From Helicobacteraceae bacterium (GTDB lineage: Bacteria > Campylobacterota > Campylobacteria > Campylobacterales > Sulfurimonadaceae), in assembly GCA_015489055.1 (NCBI GenBank), contig WFMO01000251.1, positions 1 to 10,101 of the forward strand: DNA of 10,101 nucleotides. The letters are read 5' to 3'. Positions 1 to 5,748 of this stretch are shown here, one piece after another. Under the pieces are notes generated by a model that worked only from the letters and a program-made list of their open reading frames with translations, was not told the origin of the DNA and ran no database searches. Both the position numbers and the translations under genes were made by a program. The first letter of the stretch is position 1; every line of letters begins with the position of its first letter.

Positions 1-69
1 ATTGTTATCGCATTAATATTACTTATGCTATACTTGGCTATAAAATCTTACATACAAAGCAAAGGATAG
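1..69 (+). CDS. 3' end of an unidentified gene, probable membrane protein
   Basis: Frame 1 is open from the window edge to a TAG at 67-69 and gives 22 residues. The first 14 or so are almost all Ile, Leu, Val, Ala or Met, and a Lys/Ser/Gln/Gly tail follows. This looks like a last transmembrane helix with a short positive, probably cytoplasmic, C-terminus. The stop lies 3 bases before the next start and the ribosome binding site of the next gene overlaps these last codons, as in an operon. The family cannot be named from so little. Frame 3 is also open over this stretch, so the reading rests on composition and position. It could instead be an intergenic promoter region. Confidence 0.5.
   Translation: MVIALILLMLYLAIKSYIQSKG
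26..34 (+). promoter_or_regulatory. possible extended -10 promoter before the KCG-repeat gene
   Basis: TGCTATACT matches an extended -10 (TG-n-TATACT). Transcription would start near 41 and leave a leader of about 32 nt with the AAAGGA site at 61-66. There is no good -35, though Campylobacterota sigma-70 promoters often lack one. It competes with, or lies inside, the putative upstream gene end, so it is weak. Confidence 0.3.
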
Positions 70-72
70 AAA

Positions 73-504
73 ATGAAAACAACACCCTTAATAATTAGCC
101 TAGTGCTGCTTAGTGGACTTGGCGTAACATCTGCTATGGCTAAATGCGGTGGTTCTGCTACCGCAAAGCCGGTTATGAAATGTGGTGCCGGTAAATGCGG
201 AGGCAGTATGATGGCAAAACCTATGTCAAAATCCTCAAGCAATATGTTGCTTCACTCAGAGATTAAAAAAGTAAACAGCATGAAATGCGGAGCAGCAAAA
301 AAAGCTGTATTTTTAAATATCGCCGAACTTAAAAAAGAGATGGCAAAAGAGCAGATGCGAAGAGCTGGCAATATGAAATGCGGAGCTTCCAAAAAAACGG
401 CTATCATGCATGCAAAAAGCACCCAACAACAAATTATTAAAGCTACCAATATGAAATGCGGCTCATCTAAAAAAGCAGCGATAATGGCAGTTAAAGTTAA
501 CTAG
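73..504 (+). CDS. exported Lys-Cys-Gly repeat protein, candidate copper-binding or RiPP precursor-like protein
   Basis: The 143-residue product starts with a classic signal peptide: Lys2, a hydrophobic run 6-18, then AMA at 21-23 with likely cleavage before Lys24. The mature 120 residues hold six cysteines (25, 37, 42, 72, 103, 129), each in K-C-G. Three units of the form MKCG[AS][AS]KK[AT] start at 70, 101 and 127; an AGKCGG motif is at 39-44. It has about 23 Lys, only four Glu, no Asp and a dozen Met. The segments between repeats could be basic helices. The ATG has AAAGGA 6 bases upstream. Tandem (E)GKCG repeats behind a signal peptide are typical of HvfA-like precursors, whose cysteines are changed to oxazolone/thioamide groups by MNIO (DUF692) enzymes and bind copper. 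Here Glu is replaced and no MNIO gene is visible, so that role is inference. It may simply bind soft metals in the periplasm through Cys and Met. Confidence 0.85.
   Translation: MKTTPLIISLVLLSGLGVTSAMAKCGGSATAKPVMKCGAGKCGGSMMAKPMSKSSSNMLLHSEIKKVNSMKCGAAKKAVFLNIAELKKEMAKEQMRRAGNMKCGASKKTAIMHAKSTQQQIIKATNMKCGSSKKAAIMAVKVN
175..474 (+). repeat. in-gene MKCG repeats
   Basis: Related coding units begin at 175 (MKCGAGKC), 280 (MKCGAAKK), 373 (MKCGASKK) and 451 (MKCGSSKK). Each opens with ATGAAATG[CT]GG; the last three continue to a run of Lys codons and are preceded by Ser or Asn. Spacing is uneven (105, 93 and 78 bases) and the DNA between units has diverged, so these are old protein-level repeats, not a recent tandem duplication. 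Confidence 0.75.
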
Positions 505-511
505 TCTTTTG

Positions 512-742
512 TTATTTGTCTTCTCTATACTTTGAGATGCCGCAAGGTTGATTTGGAGTAGGGGGGTGCTCTTTTAGATAAACTAAGTCATCTAGCGTTT
601 GCTTTAAGACCTTTTGTTGACGTAAAATAGGTAACATTATGTTGTCTTTTTCTTTTAATGAGAGTTTTATATCAAGCAACGTAGTCTCCACTTCTTTATC
701 TAGGTGTGCTAGTGCTTGTTGTACGTATTTGATTGATTCCAT
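512..742 (-). CDS. small protein of unknown function, probable coiled coil
   Basis: The 76-residue product is not recognised. Residues 1-58 are rich in Leu, Lys, Glu and Asp with heptad-like spacing, and should form a helical hairpin or coiled coil. The tail from about 59 is Pro-rich (EHPPTPNQPCG) and charged. It has no signal peptide or membrane helix, so it is presumably cytoplasmic. It starts 7 bases after the rnhB stop and could be read from that transcript, but no Shine-Dalgarno sequence precedes the ATG. Instead an extended -10 sits 6 bases before it, which suggests its own leaderless mRNA. No other ATG is available before codon 36. It ends tail to tail with the KCG-repeat gene, 7 bases apart. 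That it is a real gene follows from spacing and composition. Confidence 0.65.
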   Translation of the reverse strand: MESIKYVQQALAHLDKEVETTLLDIKLSLKEKDNIMLPILRQQKVLKQTLDDLVYLKEHPPTPNQPCGISKYREDK

Positions 743-748
743 AGCTAT

Positions 749-757
749 ATTATACCA
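749..757 (-). promoter_or_regulatory. extended -10 (TGGTATAAT) for the 76-residue gene, leaderless geometry
   Basis: On the minus strand TGGTATAAT runs from 757 to 749, overlapping the last codons and stop of rnhB. Six bases separate the final T from the ATG at 742, so the predicted first transcribed base is the A of the start codon. No convincing -35 is present, but TG-n before TATAAT often compensates. Confidence 0.55.
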
Positions 758-1286
758 GAAGTGACTTTATTTTAAAACTTTTTCTGTGTTGTTCGCAATA
801 TCCGTATTTTTTTATCATCTTTACATGTAAAGCAGTGGCATAGCCTTTATGTGACTTAAAACCATATTGCGGATATTTGTTATCTAGCAGATCGATATCA
901 TTATCATGCGTTACTTTTGCAAGGATTGATGCAGCGCCGACTTCAGCTATTTTAGTATCTGCTTTTATTAGGGTTTCTAGATTCTTTATTCCAAATGCGG
1001 TGTTACCGTCAAAGAGATATCTGGATGCTTTGATAGTTTGTATAATTTCACTGAGTCCGATAGATATGCATTTTGATAAACCAAATTGATCAATATCTTG
1101 CGCGCTAAATTTCACTATATGATAGTCACTGTTTTGAATTATCTCTTTATATAAAATATTCCGCCGTTTTTGTGTAAGTTTTTTTGAATCTTTTATACCG
1201 ATTATATTGTTATGTAAAACAACTCCCGCTATTGCCAGACAGCCGGCAACAGGTCCTCGTCCCGCTTCATCTATGCCACAAAGCAT
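750..1286 (-). CDS. rnhB: ribonuclease HII
   Basis: Cytoplasmic endonuclease that cuts the RNA strand of RNA-DNA hybrids and starts removal of single ribonucleotides from DNA, using two metal ions. The 178-residue product has the family signature GIDEAGRGP at 4-12, DSKKLT at 33-38, YLFDGN at 90-95 and AASILAKVTHD at 118-128. The four metal-binding acids are therefore Asp6, Glu7, Asp93 and Asp128. His127 stands where many homologues have Arg. The C-terminal YGFKSHKGYAT block (141-151) is also typical. An ATG seven codons upstream (1305-1307) is in frame, but the chosen start has a clear AAAGGAG 5 bases before it, and the longer form would overlap the ATPase gene. The gene begins 2 bases after that gene's stop, so the two are co-transcribed and probably translationally coupled. 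Confidence 0.96.
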   Translation of the reverse strand: MLCGIDEAGRGPVAGCLAIAGVVLHNNIIGIKDSKKLTQKRRNILYKEIIQNSDYHIVKFSAQDIDQFGLSKCISIGLSEIIQTIKASRYLFDGNTAFGIKNLETLIKADTKIAEVGAASILAKVTHDNDIDLLDNKYPQYGFKSHKGYATALHVKMIKKYGYCEQHRKSFKIKSLLV

Positions 1287-1288
1287 TT

Positions 1289-2353
1289 TTACTCCTTTAG
1301 TGCCCATCTGTCAAAAGGTATCATCTCTATTTTGCTGATAGGATGAGATAAAAAACCCTCTTTGCTCATGGTTACACATTCAATATTTAGTATCTGATAT
1401 GAAAATATAAATGATTCAATCGCTTCTATCTTTTTAAATACCATTCGCTCATCTGCAAAAGGGATACACAAAATAATTTTATTTTCATCAGGAAGATAAA
1501 ATTCAATTTTTTCGGCATAATAGCACTCGATGTTATGTTTAAAGAGTTCCAAAAAAACAATATTTTCAAAAAGCATCGCAAAGTTTTTTTGCAAAGACAG
1601 TGTATGTTTGAAAATTATATCACAAAGATAGACTTTCTTGACTGCATTTTTGTTATCATACTGGCTCAGTGTATGAAGATAACCCTCAAAAATCAACTCT
1701 TTATGCGCGATATATAATTTATCTTTTGAGACTTTTATTGTTTGCTTCAATCTTTGATATAAATTAAATGTAGAGATTCTTTGCCCTAAATATTTACTTG
1801 TTTGTGTGAGTATTTCAAATTTCAACGCACCTAGTGTATTGTAAAATCTGCTTTGAACAAACTCTATCCTGTTCTCAATTGATAGATGCCCGATCGCAGG
1901 CAGACCGCCTATTTGCAAAAAAGCGGATATTGCCGTTGAATCATATCGTTTACCTGATGCTAGAAATTCTTCAAAATCAAAAGGAAACAAAGTTTTAGCG
2001 GGTAAAAAGTCTATATCAATATATGTTGTGGATGTAATTAGAATCTGTTTTGCCTTTGGCAGTTTAATACCTTTAACATAATTGTCAATCGCTATTATAT
2101 CAATATCATACTCTGTGATAAATTTTTGAAAGACTAAATTGAGCTCTTTTATATCAATTCTAGTATCCCGTGCATTTAAATAAAGATATCGACCCTTTTT
2201 ACATGTAAGAAGATAGGCTTTTAAAAGTTCACTTTTTCCACTAAGAGAGATACCGTTAATTTGGCAACTGTTAAAGTCAAGATTTAATTTTCTATCGATA
2301 TAATGGTTAGAAGTTAAATCGAGTCTATAATATTGTTCTAAGAGATTATACAT
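1289..2353 (-). CDS. P-loop ATPase, AAA plus DUF4143-like, role unknown
   Basis: The 354-residue protein has a Walker A motif at 34-41 (G34 ISLS G39 K40 S41), a Walker B-like IIAID ending at Asp90 and a sensor-1-like strand ILITSTT at 104-110. Next come FPFDFEEFL (123-131) and GGLPAI (149-154), found where archaeal/bacterial DUF4143-type ATPases have PLSFxEFL and yGGmP. The C-terminal part carries FENIVFLEL (262-270) and an EIxFYxP strand like the nuclease-fold tail of that family, but the usual acidic EVDFV motif has become EKIEFYLP, so nuclease activity is doubtful. It probably binds ATP; no substrate is known. H. pylori has an ATP-binding protein gene in the same place beside the S10 operon (from memory). 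It heads the leftward rnhB operon. No other Met occurs before residue 260, so this start is firm, yet there is no nearby Shine-Dalgarno site. Confidence 0.85.
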   Translation of the reverse strand: MYNLLEQYYRLDLTSNHYIDRKLNLDFNSCQINGISLSGKSELLKAYLLTCKKGRYLYLNARDTRIDIKELNLVFQKFITEYDIDIIAIDNYVKGIKLPKAKQILITSTTYIDIDFLPAKTLFPFDFEEFLASGKRYDSTAISAFLQIGGLPAIGHLSIENRIEFVQSRFYNTLGALKFEILTQTSKYLGQRISTFNLYQRLKQTIKVSKDKLYIAHKELIFEGYLHTLSQYDNKNAVKKVYLCDIIFKHTLSLQKNFAMLFENIVFLELFKHNIECYYAEKIEFYLPDENKIILCIPFADERMVFKKIEAIESFIFSYQILNIECVTMSKEGFLSHPISKIEMIPFDRWALKE

Positions 2354-2359
2354 AGTGCA

Positions 2360-2365
2360 ATTATA
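2360..2365 (-). promoter_or_regulatory. -10 box (TATAAT) for the ATPase-rnhB operon, leaderless geometry
   Basis: A perfect TATAAT reads leftward from 2365 to 2360 and ends 6 bases before the ATG at 2353. The expected start of transcription is the A of that ATG. The nearest AAGGA on this strand is 15 or more bases from the ATG, too far to act as a ribosome binding site. The -35 region has no TTGACA match and is taken up by an inverted repeat. Confidence 0.6.
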
Positions 2366-2368
2366 TAC

Positions 2369-2387
2369 TTTCCTTATTAAAAGGAAA
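2369..2387. promoter_or_regulatory. 7-bp inverted repeat, operator-like
   Basis: TTTCCTT at 2369-2375 and AAGGAAA at 2381-2387 are perfect inverted arms around a 5-bp ATTAA centre. Relative to the predicted leftward start at 2353 the element covers about -16 to -34, where a dimeric repressor could block polymerase. It lies about 75 bp upstream of the rpsJ start site. It could also be chance in AT-rich DNA. Confidence 0.4.
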
Positions 2388-2425
2388 TAAATTGATGTTT
2401 ATTTTGTTTTTTCTACAGGTTTTAC

Positions 2426-2454
2426 TTGAATCTGCTGAGGTACTCTGGTATAAT
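2426..2454 (+). promoter_or_regulatory. main promoter of the S10-spc operon
   Basis: TTGAAT at 2426-2431, a 17-base spacer, and TATAAT at 2449-2454 preceded by TG at 2446-2447 make a strong extended -10 sigma-70 promoter. Transcription should start near 2461. It is the only convincing rightward promoter seen before or within the ribosomal protein run, and lies about 107 bp from the predicted divergent start for the ATPase gene. Confidence 0.8.
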
Positions 2455-2460
2455 TTCGCT

Positions 2461-2510
2461 CCATTAACCATAGTTAGGGTGATACTAACGAGTTCTTTAG
2501 AAGGAAAAAC
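2461..2510 (+). promoter_or_regulatory. short 5' leader of the S10 operon
   Basis: About 50 nt of predicted untranslated leader. It contains a 5-bp stem, GTTAG 2473-2477 with CTAAC 2485-2489 around a 7-base loop, and AAGGA at 2501-2505 as the rpsJ ribosome binding site. It is too short for an E. coli-like L4-responsive S10 leader, and the stem is too weak to be called a regulator. Confidence 0.45.
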
Positions 2511-2822
2511 ATGGAAAAAATCCGTTTAAAATTGAAGGCCTACGATCATCGTGTTCTTGATCGTTCAGTGGCATCAATAGTTGAGGCTGTTAAGCGTACG
2601 GGGGCACAAATATGTGGTCCAATACCTTTACCTACAAAAATTCGTAAATATACTGTTTTAAAATCAGTTCACGTCAATAAATCTTCACGTGAACAATTTG
2701 AAATACGTATGCATGCTCGTTTGATTGATATTGTGTCTGCAACGCCTGAGACAGTTGATTCGCTTATGAAGCTTGATCTTGCGCCTGAAGTGGATGTAGA
2801 AGTCCGCTCTATGGATAAGTAA
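2511..2822 (+). CDS. rpsJ: 30S ribosomal protein S10 (uS10)
   Basis: Small-subunit head protein; as NusE it also joins NusB in transcription antitermination. The 103 residues match the family over the full length: [14 protein letters not shown] near the start, [15 protein letters not shown] at about 41-55, [13 protein letters not shown] in the exposed loop, and [14 protein letters not shown] at the end. Residue 40 is Cys at a variable place where E. coli has Arg. AAGGA lies 5 bases before the ATG. First gene of the operon, 9 bases before the rplC start chosen here. Confidence 0.98.
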   Translation: MEKIRLKLKAYDHRVLDRSVASIVEAVKRTGAQICGPIPLPTKIRKYTVLKSVHVNKSSREQFEIRMHARLIDIVSATPETVDSLMKLDLAPEVDVEVRSMDK

Positions 2823-2831
2823 GGAGAGATG

Positions 2832-3407
2832 ATGGAGTTTATTGTTGAAAAAATCGGCATGAGTCGTACGATCACGGTACCTAGTCAACCTGTTACGCTT
2901 TTAAAGCTAGTTGAAACAAAGGTATGTGAAGTAACTGACGGAAAAGCAGTTGTTTCATATCAAAGAGGTAAAAACAGAAATAAAGCTATTGAAGGTAAGC
3001 AGAAGAAGTATTCTTTATCGGCTGAATTTAATAAATTTATGACACTTGAAGTAGCAAATAAAGAGCCGGGTGATTTAGATTGTTCAGTTTTACAAAGCGC
3101 AAAAGTTATAAAAACATCTTTTAATACTAAAGGACGCGGCTTTTCAGGTGCAATAAAACGATGGAATTTTGCCGGAGGTCCGGGCGGACATGGTTCAAGA
3201 TTTCATAGACTGGTAGGTTCAATCGGTAATGCCGAGTGGCCGGGACGGGTTCAACCTGGTAAAAAAATGCCGGGTCATTATGGAAATACAAAAGTTACAG
3301 TAAAAAATAAAATTATGTCTTACGACGCTGAAAATGGTATATTGGCCGTTGTCGGCTCTGTAGCAGGCGCTAACGGGTCTTTAGGTCGTATAAAGGTTGA
3401 GAAATAA
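2832..3407 (+). CDS. rplC: 50S ribosomal protein L3 (uL3)
   Basis: Binds 23S rRNA early in large-subunit assembly and reaches toward the peptidyl transferase centre. The 191 residues begin [12 protein letters not shown] and contain the extension core [14 protein letters not shown] at 100-113, GGPGGHGS at 115-122, HRLVGSIG at 125-132 and GKKMPGHYG at 143-151. In-frame tandem ATGs occur at 2829 and 2832; GGAG at 2823-2826 is only 2 bases from the first but 5 from the second, so the second is preferred. Where E. coli L3 has the glutamine methylated by PrmB (GSIGQNQTPG), this protein has Glu135 ([10 protein letters not shown]). Its TAA shares a base with the rplD ATG, so the two are probably coupled. 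Confidence 0.97.
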   Translation: MEFIVEKIGMSRTITVPSQPVTLLKLVETKVCEVTDGKAVVSYQRGKNRNKAIEGKQKKYSLSAEFNKFMTLEVANKEPGDLDCSVLQSAKVIKTSFNTKGRGFSGAIKRWNFAGGPGGHGSRFHRLVGSIGNAEWPGRVQPGKKMPGHYGNTKVTVKNKIMSYDAENGILAVVGSVAGANGSLGRIKVEK

Positions 3408-4021
3408 TGGGTGCAATAGTACTTAACGAAAAATTTGAAAAAGCATCTGAGGTTGAATTGCCTCAGAGTTTTAGTGGTATAAATCAGCATAATCTATATC
3501 TTTATGTTAAGTCATATCAAGCAGCATTGCGTGCAAATACTGCTTCAACTAAGACTAGAGCAGAAGTAAGAGGCGGTGGTAAGAAACCATGGGCACAAAA
3601 AGGCAAAGGTGGTGCGCGTGCCGGTTCACGCAGATCACCGATATTTGTTGGCGGTGGTCAGGCATTTGGTTCAAATAATAACCGTAATTATAATCAAAAA
3701 GTAAATAAAAAGCAGAAAAAACTTGCTTTAAAATTTGCACTAGATGCATTGGCGCAAGAAGGTAAGTTATTTCTTGTTGAGACTATAGAGATTAGTTCAG
3801 GTAAAACAAAAGATGCAGCAGCTGTTTTTAATGCGCTGAAGCAACGGGATGTTTTATTTGTAAAAAGTTTACTTGATGAGAATACTTTTATGGCGTTTCG
3901 CAACATTCAATCTGCATATGTGATTGAAGAGAATGAATTAAATGCATACTTAGCTGCGGCTTATCGCTGTGTTGTGATTGAAAAAGCAGTCTGGGACAAT
4001 CTTGTAAGAGAGGCTGAATAA
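3407..4021 (+). CDS. rplD: 50S ribosomal protein L4 (uL4)
   Basis: Large-subunit assembly protein whose long loop lines the exit tunnel; in E. coli L4 also represses its own S10 operon. The 204 residues show the extended loop at about 44-105, including [21 protein letters not shown] (53-73), RSPIFVGGG (76-84) and KKQKKLAL (101-108). The stretch after GGG reads [14 protein letters not shown], without the PKPRDY form common elsewhere. The body (105-204) is an alpha/beta domain rich in Lys and Ala. The start overlaps the rplC stop as TAATG, with AAAGG 10 bases upstream. Nothing like an L4-binding leader is seen before rpsJ, so feedback through L4 is not supported here. Confidence 0.97.
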   Translation: MGAIVLNEKFEKASEVELPQSFSGINQHNLYLYVKSYQAALRANTASTKTRAEVRGGGKKPWAQKGKGGARAGSRRSPIFVGGGQAFGSNNNRNYNQKVNKKQKKLALKFALDALAQEGKLFLVETIEISSGKTKDAAAVFNALKQRDVLFVKSLLDENTFMAFRNIQSAYVIEENELNAYLAAAYRCVVIEKAVWDNLVREAE

Positions 4022-4302
4022 TGGCAGATATTACAGATATAAAATCTATTATATATACAGAAAAAACTTTGGCTATGCAAGAAGATAATATAGTGGTAGT
4101 ACAAACATCTACTCGTATGAGCAAAACAGGTTTAAAAGAGGTGTTTAGAGAGTATTTCGGGATTATTCCTATAAAAATAAATTCACTAAATCAAAGCGGA
4201 AAAGTTAAAAAATTCCGTGGTACCATTGGCAAGCAAAACAATACTAAAAAGTTTTACGTAAAGCTTCCTGAGGGTGCGCAAATAGAAAGTTTGGCGGTAT
4301 AA
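4021..4302 (+). CDS. rplW: 50S ribosomal protein L23 (uL23)
   Basis: Sits at the tunnel exit and is the docking site for trigger factor and the signal recognition particle. The 93-residue product has [12 protein letters not shown] near the N-terminus, where relatives have P(V/I)xTEKS, then [20 protein letters not shown], a typical alpha/beta core, the basic loop [19 protein letters not shown], and YVKLPEG at the end. Length is normal. It starts in the rplD stop as TAATG; GAGAGG about 8 bases before serves as binding site. Intact, one base before rplB. Confidence 0.96.
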   Translation: MADITDIKSIIYTEKTLAMQEDNIVVVQTSTRMSKTGLKEVFREYFGIIPIKINSLNQSGKVKKFRGTIGKQNNTKKFYVKLPEGAQIESLAV

Positions 4303-4303
4303 G

Positions 4304-5143
4304 ATGGCAATAAAAACATATAGACCGATAACACCAAGTCGTCGTTTTTATACAAATGTTGACAGCAGCGATATAACAGCAAAAGCTTCTGTTCGTTCAC
4401 TTCTTAAAAAACTTCCGGCTCATGCGGGACGTAACAATAATGGTCGTATAACTTCACGTCATAAACAAGCGGGTGCTAAAAAGCTTTACCGCATTATAGA
4501 TTTTAAACGAAATAAGTTTGATGTACCGGGCGTTATTGCAACCATTGAGTATGATCCGTATAGAAACTGTCGTATTGCATTAGTCAACTATGCTGATGGA
4601 GATAAGCGTTATATCTTACAGCCAAAGGGATTGCAAGTCGGTGACAGTATAGCTTCAGCAGCGTCTGGACTCGATATTAAAGCGGGTAATGCTTTACTCT
4701 TAAAGAATATACCTATAGGTACATTGGTTCACAATATTGAACTCAAACCTGGTAAAGGTGGGCAAATGGTCCGCTCAGCAGGAGGGTCAGCTCAGATAAT
4801 GGGACGAGATGGAAAATATGTATCTCTTCGCCTACCATCTTCTGAAATGCGATTGGTTCTTGGAGAATGTATGGCAACTATTGGTGTTTTGGGCAACGAA
4901 GAATATTCAAATATTGTAATTGCTAAAGCCGGTCGTTCAAGACATATGGGTATTCGTCCTCAAACCAGGGGTTCGGCTATGAACCCGATTGATCACCCTC
5001 ACGGTGGTGGTGAAGGTAAGACAAACTCAGGTCGTAATCCGGTTACTCCTTGGGGTAAACCAACTAAAGGCGCTAAAACACGCCATAAAAAAGCTAGTGA
5101 TAAATTAATTATCACTCGTCGCAAATCTAATCCGAAGAGGTAA
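4304..5143 (+). CDS. rplB: 50S ribosomal protein L2 (uL2)
   Basis: Binds 23S rRNA near the subunit interface and is needed for subunit joining and peptidyl transfer. The 279 residues are close to the usual 273-280. Conserved blocks are [16 protein letters not shown] (42-57), the OB-like core around [13 protein letters not shown] (81-93), RSAGGSAQ (157-164) and [16 protein letters not shown] (225-240) with the functionally important histidines at 231 and 233. The tail is Lys/Arg-rich as expected. The start follows the rplW TAA by one base; the upstream GGCGG is a poor ribosome binding site, so coupling to rplW translation is likely. Confidence 0.98.
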   Translation: MAIKTYRPITPSRRFYTNVDSSDITAKASVRSLLKKLPAHAGRNNNGRITSRHKQAGAKKLYRIIDFKRNKFDVPGVIATIEYDPYRNCRIALVNYADGDKRYILQPKGLQVGDSIASAASGLDIKAGNALLLKNIPIGTLVHNIELKPGKGGQMVRSAGGSAQIMGRDGKYVSLRLPSSEMRLVLGECMATIGVLGNEEYSNIVIAKAGRSRHMGIRPQTRGSAMNPIDHPHGGGEGKTNSGRNPVTPWGKPTKGAKTRHKKASDKLIITRRKSNPKR

Positions 5144-5147
5144 TTAA

Positions 5148-5426
5148 ATGGCTAGAAGTGTAAAAAAAGGTCCATTTGTAGATGATCATTTGATGAAGAA
5201 AGTTGTTGCAGCAAAAGAAGCAAAAAGTAACAAGCCTATCAAAACATGGTCACGTCGTAGTTTAATAATTCCAGATATGGTTGGCTTAACTTTTAATGTT
5301 CACAACGGACGACAGTTTATTCCTGTGTATATTACAGAAAATCATATCGGTTATAAGCTTGGAGAATTTTCTCCAACTAGAACATTTAAGGGTCATAAAG
5401 GCTCAGTTCAGAAGAAGGTAGGTTGA
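5148..5426 (+). CDS. rpsS: 30S ribosomal protein S19 (uS19)
   Basis: Head protein of the small subunit that pairs with S13 near the A site and bridges to the large subunit. The 92-residue sequence carries all hallmarks: [18 protein letters not shown] at the start, KTWSRRS at 33-39, [33 protein letters not shown] through the middle and FKGHKG near the end. A purine-rich GAAGAGG within the last rplB codons lies 7 bases before the ATG; the gap to rplB is 4 bases. Full-length and ordinary. Confidence 0.98.
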   Translation: MARSVKKGPFVDDHLMKKVVAAKEAKSNKPIKTWSRRSLIIPDMVGLTFNVHNGRQFIPVYITENHIGYKLGEFSPTRTFKGHKGSVQKKVG

Positions 5427-5428
5427 TT

Positions 5429-5746
5429 ATGGCTAGAGCATTATTAAAATTTGTTAGAGTATCGCCTATTAAATCACGTCTTGTTGCACGTGAAATTCAG
5501 GGTATGGATGCTGAGGCTGCATTAGCAGCTTTAGAGTTTACACCAAACAAAGCAGCAAAAATAATAGCAAAAGTAGTAGCATCTGCAGTAGCAAACAGCG
5601 GTGAAGAAGCGCAAGATTGTGTGATTAAGTCTTGTCGCGTTGATAATGGTCCGGTATTAAAGCGATTTCGTCCACGTGCACGTGGTATGGCTTCAGGTAT
5701 TCGTAAACCGACAGCGCATATATTAGTTGAAGTGGAGGGGAAATAA
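5429..5746 (+). CDS. rplV: 50S ribosomal protein L22 (uL22)
   Basis: Large-subunit protein whose beta-hairpin lines the exit tunnel and is a known place of macrolide-resistance changes. The 105 residues include [18 protein letters not shown] (8-25), [18 protein letters not shown] in the helix region, and the hairpin [25 protein letters not shown] at about 74-98, apparently complete. A TTG two codons earlier (5423) is in frame and overlaps the rpsS stop, but the ATG at 5429 gives the family's MARALLKF start and is well placed behind AGG at 5420-5422. It lies 2 bases after the rpsS TGA. Confidence 0.97.
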   Translation: MARALLKFVRVSPIKSRLVAREIQGMDAEAALAALEFTPNKAAKIIAKVVASAVANSGEEAQDCVIKSCRVDNGPVLKRFRPRARGMASGIRKPTAHILVEVEGK

Positions 5747-5748
5747 TT

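Noticed and set aside
175..474. CRISPR-like or intergenic tandem repeat
   Set aside because: The repeats are in frame, differ in spacing and encode a continuous protein with a signal peptide.
488..512. AAAG...CTTT repeat after the KCG gene as a terminator
   Set aside because: The stem is only about 4 bp, A/T-rich and without a clear following T run, so a terminator is not supported.
1287..1307. Longer rnhB start at ATG 1305-1307
   Set aside because: No ribosome binding site before it and it overlaps the ATPase gene; AAAGGAG points to the ATG at 1284-1286.
1535..1717. 60-codon rightward frame inside the ATPase gene
   Set aside because: Antisense to the family-conserved C-terminal part of the ATPase, with no binding site or recognisable product.
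2395..2529. Rightward 44-codon frame starting with ATG at 2395, about 10 bases after AAGG, running into rpsJ
   Set aside because: It covers the S10 promoter and starts upstream of the predicted start site; its codons simply read through -35, -10 and leader. No separate promoter is evident.
5423..5428. TTG at 5423 as the rplV start
   Set aside because: It adds two residues to the conserved MARALLKF start, and the ATG at 5429 is better placed behind the binding site.
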